A stretch of 9,949 nt of DNA from an uncultured Oscillospiraceae bacterium (lineage in GTDB: Bacteria; Bacillota; Clostridia; Oscillospirales; Acutalibacteraceae), in contig CAJUNQ010000033.1 of the NCBI GenBank assembly GCA_910587835.1, forward strand, positions 1 to 9,949, given 5' to 3'. Position 1 is the first letter of the stretch. Every line of letters begins with the position of its first letter. The position numbers and the translations under genes are program-made. Positions 6,401 to 9,949 of this stretch are shown in pieces. The notes under the pieces were generated by a model. That model made no database searches and was not told where the DNA came from. It saw only the letters and a list, made by a program, of their open reading frames with translations.

Positions 6401-7417
6401 ATGAAATCTTTTATCAAGCCCCATTCCCTTCGTCCCGGCGACACCATTGCCACCATCTCCATTTCCGGCGGCCGCGCCGGTGACCCTGACCTGCTCTGGC
6501 GCTATGAACTGGGCAAAAAACGCCTGGAAGAAGACTTTGCCCTCCACGTGGTGGAAACCCCTCACGCTCTCCGCGGCGCCAAGTACCTTTACGAGAACCC
6601 TCAGGCCCGGGCCGAGGATTTGCACTGGGCTTTGGAAAACCCCTCTGTCAAGGGCATTATCGCCAACATGGGCGGGGACGACTCCTACCGGCTGCTGCCT
6701 TACATTGACTATGAGCTTATCCGCTCACACCCCAAAATCTATATGGGCTTCTCCGACATCACCACCACCTGTATGGTGTTTGCCCACGCGGGGGTGATGA
6801 GCTATTACGGCCCCAGCCTGCTGACCCCCATCGCCCAGCCCGGGAGCCTGGACGCCTACACCAAAGCCGCCATAGAGCGGGCCCTGTTCTCCGGGGAGGC
6901 CATTGGCCGGGTGGAGCCTTGCGGAAGGTTCACCCCCATTGAGTGGCGGGATTTGCCGGAGAGCGAGATTCCCTGGCAGGAGAACACTGGCTATCAGGTG
7001 GTGCAGGGCAGCGGTAGGGTCTGCGGGAGGCTGATAGGCGGCTGCATGGGCCCCTTGCAGCAGATCATGGGCACAGAGGTGTTCCCGGGCCGGGAGCTTT
7101 GGGAGGGGAGCATACTATTTATGGAGAACCTCTCCCCCTCTAACAGCGCCCTTGCCGCGCTCCACGGCTGGCGGGCCCTGGCGGCTTGCGGGGCATTGGA
7201 GTTATGCGCCGGAATCATTACCCCCGCTATGGGCAATGAGGATAGGGAAGTGCTCTTAAAGGTACTGAAGCATGAAGTACACCGGGAGGATTTGCCGGTA
7301 CTTTCCGGCGTGGACTTCGGCCACCGGACGCCTATGACGGTTCTGCCGGTGGGGGCAATGGCGGCGTTGGACTGTACAGAGGGCAGCTTGACGATTTTGG
7401 AGAGTGGGGCAGTCTGA
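6401..7417 (+). CDS. S66 family serine peptidase, MccF-like / LD-carboxypeptidase
   Basis: A 338-residue cytoplasmic peptidase of MEROPS family S66, which holds the LD-carboxypeptidases that trim murein tetrapeptides and the MccF proteins that cleave microcin C-type peptide-nucleotide toxins. The N terminus begins LRPGDTIATISISGG. The segment ANMGGDDSYRLLPYID is closer to the MccF branch (GGDDS) than to LdcA. The triad is visible: Ser118 in MGFSDIT, Glu242 in LFMENLSPSN, and His308 in DFGHRTP, followed by the usual VLPVGAMAALDC. These positions are close to the triad I recall for E. coli MccF (Ser118, Glu243, His311). Length is normal and there is no signal peptide. The gene stands alone between a hairpin-rich gap and the his promoter, with no toxin or transport genes in view, so a housekeeping peptide-recycling or detoxifying role is more likely than immunity to a self-made microcin. 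Confidence 0.92.
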   Translation: MKSFIKPHSLRPGDTIATISISGGRAGDPDLLWRYELGKKRLEEDFALHVVETPHALRGAKYLYENPQARAEDLHWALENPSVKGIIANMGGDDSYRLLPYIDYELIRSHPKIYMGFSDITTTCMVFAHAGVMSYYGPSLLTPIAQPGSLDAYTKAAIERALFSGEAIGRVEPCGRFTPIEWRDLPESEIPWQENTGYQVVQGSGRVCGRLIGGCMGPLQQIMGTEVFPGRELWEGSILFMENLSPSNSALAALHGWRALAACGALELCAGIITPAMGNEDREVLLKVLKHEVHREDLPVLSGVDFGHRTPMTVLPVGAMAALDCTEGSLTILESGAV

Positions 7418-7461
7418 ACCACAATATTTTATTACTGTGATATGTTAATTTGATAAATCGC

Positions 7462-7490
7462 TTGACAAATGAACCGAAATAGTTTATTAT
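7462..7490 (+). promoter_or_regulatory. sigma-A-type promoter for hisZ-hisG
   Basis: TTGACA (7462-7467), a perfect -35, is followed after exactly 17 bp by TATTAT (7485-7490), a five-of-six -10. The area upstream (7425-7460) is AT-rich, as in strong promoters. Transcription would start near 7497, leaving a leader of about 28 nt, which holds the ribosome binding site but no room for a T-box or other long attenuator. Confidence 0.85.
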
Positions 7491-7524
7491 AGCAGCACAG
7501 TAAATTATTTGGGAGCAGGTCGAC

Positions 7525-8730
7525 ATGAGAAATTATACAAAGCTTACCCCCGAGGGCGTGCGGGACGTGCTTTTTGAGGAGTGCCGCGCCCTGGGGGAGG
7601 CCAGACGGCGGCTGAGGGAGCTGTTCACCCGCCGGGGCTACCGGGAGGCCATGACCCCCGGGCTGGAATATTACGACGTGTTCAATCTGCCGGGGGCGGC
7701 CATCCCCCAGCAGGAAATGTATAAGGCGGTGGACAGCGCGGGGCGGCTGCTGGTGTTCCGGCCAGACTCCACCCTGCCCATGGCCCGCATGGCTGCGGCC
7801 CGGCTGCAAAGCCACCGCCGGCCCATCCGGCTATACTACGGGCAGAGCGTGTACCGCAGCTGGCCGGCGTTGTCGGGCCGGGGGCATGAGGCGGCGCAGA
7901 TGGGCGTGGAGCTGCTGGGGGCCGGGGGGCTTCGGGCAGACCTGGAGGTCATCTGCACAGCGGTGGAGGCCCTGCGGGCTGTGGCCGGGGACTTCCGGCT
8001 GGAGCTGGGTCATGGGGGGCTGTTCCGTCTGCTGGCGGGCCGGCTGGCAATGGCTCCCGGCCTCCGGGAGGAGATCCGGTCGACCATAGAGGCCAAAAAC
8101 TATGGGGCCCTGGGCGAGCTGCTGGACCCCTTGGGAGACAGCCCGGAGGCCCGGGCTGTCCGGCTGCTGCCCCGGATGTTTGGGGGGGAGGAGGTCTTTG
8201 ACCAGGCGGAAGGCCTGGGGCTGGACGGCCCTGCCCGGGAGACCCTGGACTATCTCCGGTCGCTGTACATGTCCCTGAAAAAGCTGGGGCTGGGCGGCCG
8301 GCTGATGGTGGACCTGGGGTTGGTGCAGCGCAACGACTATTACACCGGGGTGGTGTTCAGCGGGTATGTACACGAGCAGGGGGGGCCGGTGCTCACCGGG
8401 GGCCGGTACGACGGGCTTTGCGGCCGGTTTGGGCCGGAGATGCCTGCGGCGGGCTTTGCCATGGACCTGGACGCGGCAGCTCAGCTGCTGCTGCCCCAGC
8501 TGCCCCCGGAGGAGCCGGCACAGGTGCTGGTCCACGGAGAGCCGGGGTATGAAACCGAGGCCCAGCAGGCCCTTTTGCGGCTGACCGGCCAGGGGGTTCC
8601 CTGCGAGGGCTCGGTGTGGGAGAGCTTGGAGGAGGCCATACAATATGCGGCGCAGGGGGGCATTCCTCGGGTGCTGCGGGTAGGGCAGTCGACAGAAGAA
8701 ATTGTTGTGGAGAGAGGGGCTCGGGTATGA
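7525..8730 (+). CDS. hisZ: ATP phosphoribosyltransferase regulatory subunit HisZ
   Basis: HisZ (401 residues) is a paralogue of the histidyl-tRNA synthetase catalytic core that has lost charging activity. It assembles with short HisG and gives it activity and histidine feedback control. Class II synthetase-like features: N-terminal PEGVRDVLFEE; a motif-2 region FRPDSTLPMARMAAARL (Arg79, Arg88), matching the HisZ pattern; YRSWPALSGRGHEAAQMGVELLG; QRNDYYTGVVF (268-278) where HisRS has GLDYYTG; and GGRYDGL (292-298). The length lacks the HisRS anticodon-binding domain, and the true synthetase motifs are altered, so hisZ is preferred over hisS. The ATG at 7525 follows GGGAGCAGG. It ends in an ATGA overlap with hisG, typical of translational coupling, which would keep the two subunits in balance. 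A strong promoter lies directly upstream. Confidence 0.95.
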   Translation: MRNYTKLTPEGVRDVLFEECRALGEARRRLRELFTRRGYREAMTPGLEYYDVFNLPGAAIPQQEMYKAVDSAGRLLVFRPDSTLPMARMAAARLQSHRRPIRLYYGQSVYRSWPALSGRGHEAAQMGVELLGAGGLRADLEVICTAVEALRAVAGDFRLELGHGGLFRLLAGRLAMAPGLREEIRSTIEAKNYGALGELLDPLGDSPEARAVRLLPRMFGGEEVFDQAEGLGLDGPARETLDYLRSLYMSLKKLGLGGRLMVDLGLVQRNDYYTGVVFSGYVHEQGGPVLTGGRYDGLCGRFGPEMPAAGFAMDLDAAAQLLLPQLPPEEPAQVLVHGEPGYETEAQQALLRLTGQGVPCEGSVWESLEEAIQYAAQGGIPRVLRVGQSTEEIVVERGARV

Positions 8731-9362
8731 GGCCGCTGCGAATCGCGTTGACAAAGGGGCGGCTGGAAAAGTCCACCGCAGAGTTGATGGAGCGGGCGGG
8801 GCTGGACTGCTCGGCTTTGCGGGACAAGGGCCGGCGGCTGATTCTGCCAGTGGGCGGAGGCCTGGAGGCGGTGCTGGCCAAGGCCCAGGATGTGATCACC
8901 TATTTGGAGCACGGGGTGTGCGACCTGGGGGTGGTGGGCAAGGACGTGATTATGGAGCGGGGGGGCCAGTTTTTTGAGATACTGGACCTTCGCTTCGGGC
9001 GCTGCGGGTTTGCGCTGGCGGCGCCGGCGGGAGCGGATTTTTACGGGGGATATCAGGGGAAGACCATTGCCACCAAGTACCCTAATGTAGCCCGGCGTTT
9101 TTTTGAGAGCAAGGACATGGATGTGCGGGTGATCAAGATTGAGGGTTCGGTGGAGCTGGCGCCGCTGCTGGGGCTGGCAGATGGGATTGTGGACCTGGTG
9201 GAGACCGGGGCGACCCTGCGGGAGAACGGGTTGGCGGTGGTAGAGCCGGTGGCCGAGGTTTCGGCGCGGCTGATTGTGAACGCGGCCAGCCTGAAGCTGC
9301 GCAAGGAAGAAATCGAAGCCTTGGCATCAACCCTAGAGCAACACCTTATATCGCCAGCGTGA
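8727..9362 (+). CDS. hisG: ATP phosphoribosyltransferase, short-form catalytic subunit HisG
   Basis: HisG joins ATP and PRPP to give phosphoribosyl-ATP, the first committed step of histidine synthesis. At 211 residues this is the short form, lacking the C-terminal histidine-binding domain of the long form and therefore needing HisZ, which is encoded just upstream. Features: N-terminal LRIALTKGRL; GVVGKDVIME; ATKYPNVARRFF; EGSVELAPLLGLAD; and the PRPP-binding loop DLVETGATL (156-164), where most relatives have GNTL. The start is the ATG at 8727, overlapping the hisZ stop as ATGA; the frame is open upstream to 8616, but that part lies inside hisZ and does not match the family. GGAGAGAGGGG (8708-8718) is the likely binding site. 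The TGA stop falls in the loop of a small hairpin (CCAGCG/CGCTGG). Confidence 0.97.
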   Translation: MRPLRIALTKGRLEKSTAELMERAGLDCSALRDKGRRLILPVGGGLEAVLAKAQDVITYLEHGVCDLGVVGKDVIMERGGQFFEILDLRFGRCGFALAAPAGADFYGGYQGKTIATKYPNVARRFFESKDMDVRVIKIEGSVELAPLLGLADGIVDLVETGATLRENGLAVVEPVAEVSARLIVNAASLKLRKEEIEALASTLEQHLISPA

Positions 9363-9368
9363 CGCTGG
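9354..9368 (+). repeat. hairpin around the hisG stop codon
   Basis: CCAGCG (9354-9359) and CGCTGG (9363-9368) pair around the loop TGA, which is the hisG stop codon itself. It is short and has no T tract. It may be chance, or the first unit of the hairpin series that follows. Confidence 0.45.
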
Positions 9369-9371
9369 ACC

Positions 9372-9557
9372 CAATTCGCGAAGCGCGTTGGCACGCCAAC
9401 GCTGCGGGGGTGCGAACAGCTGGGTTGATGGTCGCGGTTTGGGGGTGGCTGATGATCAGCGGGGCTTTTTTTAGGGCGTTTTTGTGTGACTTTGGTGGTA
9501 GAGCTGGCATCGCGGGACAGAGAGTTGCCTGTACCAACGCGGTGGGTGCGCGAATTG
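9372..9557. repeat. interrupted inverted repeat with about 185-bp span
   Basis: CAATTCGCG (9372-9380) is the reverse complement of 9549-9557, and GCGTTGG (9385-9391) is the reverse complement of CCAACGC at 9534-9540, in matching nested order. CCAACGC also occurs at 9396-9402, making a local hairpin with the left arm. The arrangement resembles worn terminal inverted repeats of a small non-autonomous element, but no target-site duplication is evident. Confidence 0.5.
9448..9472 (+). terminator. possible weak intrinsic terminator after hisG
   Basis: GCTGA/TCAGC (9448-9452/9456-9460, loop TGA) is followed by GGGGC and a run of seven T (9466-9472). The stem is only 5 bp and is separated from the T run by 5 bases, so termination would be inefficient. 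It is the only hairpin followed by a long T run downstream of the his genes. Confidence 0.35.
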
Positions 9558-9573
9558 AAAGTCTTTGAAGATT

Positions 9574-9619
9574 CTTAAGAAACTTTCTACAGAAAGTTTC
9601 TTAAGCCGCCGGAGGCGGC
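9574..9619. repeat. two adjacent hairpins, 15-bp AT-rich stem then 6-bp GC stem
   Basis: CTTAAGAAACTTTCT (9574-9588) pairs exactly with 9591-9605. The next stem, GCCGCC/GGCGGC (9605-9610/9614-9619, loop GGA), follows immediately. Then comes CTTGAC repeated in tandem (9620-9631). Confidence 0.75.
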
Positions 9620-9625
9620 CTTGAC

Positions 9626-9688
9626 CTTGACCTTAAAACACCTCCGAAAGCGCAGGAAGATAGAGAAATGTCCCAGTGGGACATTTCT
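9626..9688 (+). repeat. intergenic repeat, copy B of the GTCCCAGTGGGAC module
   Basis: The reverse complement of this block aligns without gaps to 6218-6280. It begins CTTGACCTTAAA (9626-9637) and carries a hairpin with a 12-bp stem (9663-9674/9678-9689, loop AGT). Compared with copy A, the stem pair T9669-A9683 replaces C6223-G6237: both partners changed and pairing is kept. Confidence 0.8.
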
Positions 9689-9727
9689 CGTAAGAGTCTC
9701 GGCTTTGCCTCGGTCGGTTCGCAGCTT

Positions 9728-9797
9728 GTCTGCCACCGGCAGACGCTCACCCCTCGCCGGGGGTTTCTTATCGAATGGGAGCGAAGCGGACATTCGA
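9728..9797. repeat. three further hairpins of region B
   Basis: GTCTGCC/GGCAGAC (9728-9734/9738-9744, loop ACC); ACCCC/GGGGT (9749-9753/9760-9764) followed by TTCTT; and TCGAATG/CATTCGA (9771-9777/9791-9797) around a 13-base loop. The first two are versions of the modules at 6159-6212. Confidence 0.65.
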
Positions 9798-9872
9798 CAA
9801 TGCCCTTAAAGCCCTGAGCGTCGGGCAGGGCGGGTGAATTGCTACCACTAGGCAGTTGAGAGACTACCGGTA

Positions 9873-9932
9873 GGAGTTTGCCGGTACTTTTGCGAAGCAA
9901 AAGGCGACTCCTTCGGAGTCGAGGCAAACTCC
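9873..9932. repeat. three-stem (cloverleaf-like) palindromic element
   Basis: An outer stem GGAGTTTGCC (9873-9882)/GGCAAACTCC (9923-9932) encloses two perfect hairpins: CTTTTGC/GCAAAAG (9887-9893/9897-9903, loop GAA) and CGACTCC/GGAGTCG (9905-9911/9915-9921, loop TTC). Junction linkers are only one to four bases. It lacks the conserved T- and D-loop bases of tRNA, so it is not a tRNA gene. It may be a structured RNA or the palindromic form of a mobile repeat. Confidence 0.75.
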
Positions 9933-9949
9933 GTGACTTGCCCGAAGGG

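Larger units (their letters stand above)
9363..9949. other. 587-bp gene-free stretch packed with hairpins (region B)
   Basis: No supported gene follows hisG to the end of the window. Small frames such as 9359-9568 (+) and 9587-9793 (-) lack binding sites and recognisable domains. The stretch holds an inverted repeat spanning 9372-9557, a possible weak terminator near 9448-9472, several perfect hairpins, modules shared with region A, and a three-stem fold at 9873-9932. If more his genes follow, they are separated from hisG by at least this distance. Confidence 0.75.

Noticed and set aside
8616..8726. Upstream extension of hisG into hisZ
   Set aside because: The ATGA overlap at 8727 is typical for this pair and the family begins at LRIALTKGRL.
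7831..8754. 307-codon frame on the - strand over hisZ
   Set aside because: It is antisense to HisZ, Pro/Gln/His-rich, and has no binding site or recognisable domain.
9359..9568. 69-codon + frame overlapping the hisG end, with a hydrophobic middle
   Set aside because: A GTG start within the hisG end, no conserved features, and it runs through inverted repeats; best explained as chance.
9873..9932. tRNA gene suggested by the cloverleaf-like fold
   Set aside because: Only three stems, no T-loop or D-loop consensus, no anticodon arm of proper form and no acceptor end.
9363..9949. CRISPR array or tandem repeat suggested by many palindromes
   Set aside because: The hairpins differ from each other and there is no regular spacing or identical repeat unit.

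Overview
The window reads as a chromosomal segment of a GC-rich member of the Firmicutes (Bacillota), most likely class Clostridia. PolC-type DNA polymerase III is diagnostic of low-GC-lineage Gram-positives, and the GC-rich codon use together with the short HisG/HisZ pair fits Oscillospiraceae-like gut Clostridia. The genus is inference. All recognised genes lie on the + strand. The window holds one partial gene, five complete genes and three long gene-free stretches.

Layout. (1) 2-214: C-terminal end of an alpha/beta hydrolase. (2) 215-925: no supported gene; an AT-richer stretch with degenerate internal repeats and inverted repeats. (3) 926-5911: a histidine-phosphatase-family gene followed 30 bp later by polC, probably one transcription unit. 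The phosphatase has an altered signature (QHC instead of RHG). (4) 5912-6400: a non-coding stretch packed with near-perfect hairpins. (5) 6401-7417: a stand-alone MccF-like S66 serine peptidase (LD-carboxypeptidase family). (6) 7462-9362: a sigma-A-type promoter driving hisZ-hisG, which overlap by ATGA. Together they make the hetero-oligomeric ATP phosphoribosyltransferase that starts histidine synthesis. (7) 9363-9949: a second hairpin-rich stretch running to the window end. The rest of a his operon, if clustered, is not within the first 587 bp after hisG.

Functionally, PolC is the replicative polymerase, HisZ and HisG act as one enzyme complex, and the MccF-like peptidase probably acts on cell-wall peptides or peptide-nucleotide toxins. 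The phosphatase substrate is not readable from sequence.

The best candidate for something undescribed is not a gene. The two hairpin-rich gaps (5912-6400 and 9363-9949) carry diverged copies of the same modules in opposite orientation. These include a 63-nt block with 49 of 63 identical positions and no gaps, whose central hairpin shows a compensatory C-G to T-A change. Other shared modules appear in a different order. This suggests a mosaic family of structured intergenic repeats in this genome. No CRISPR array, rRNA, tRNA, transposase gene or phage gene was seen.
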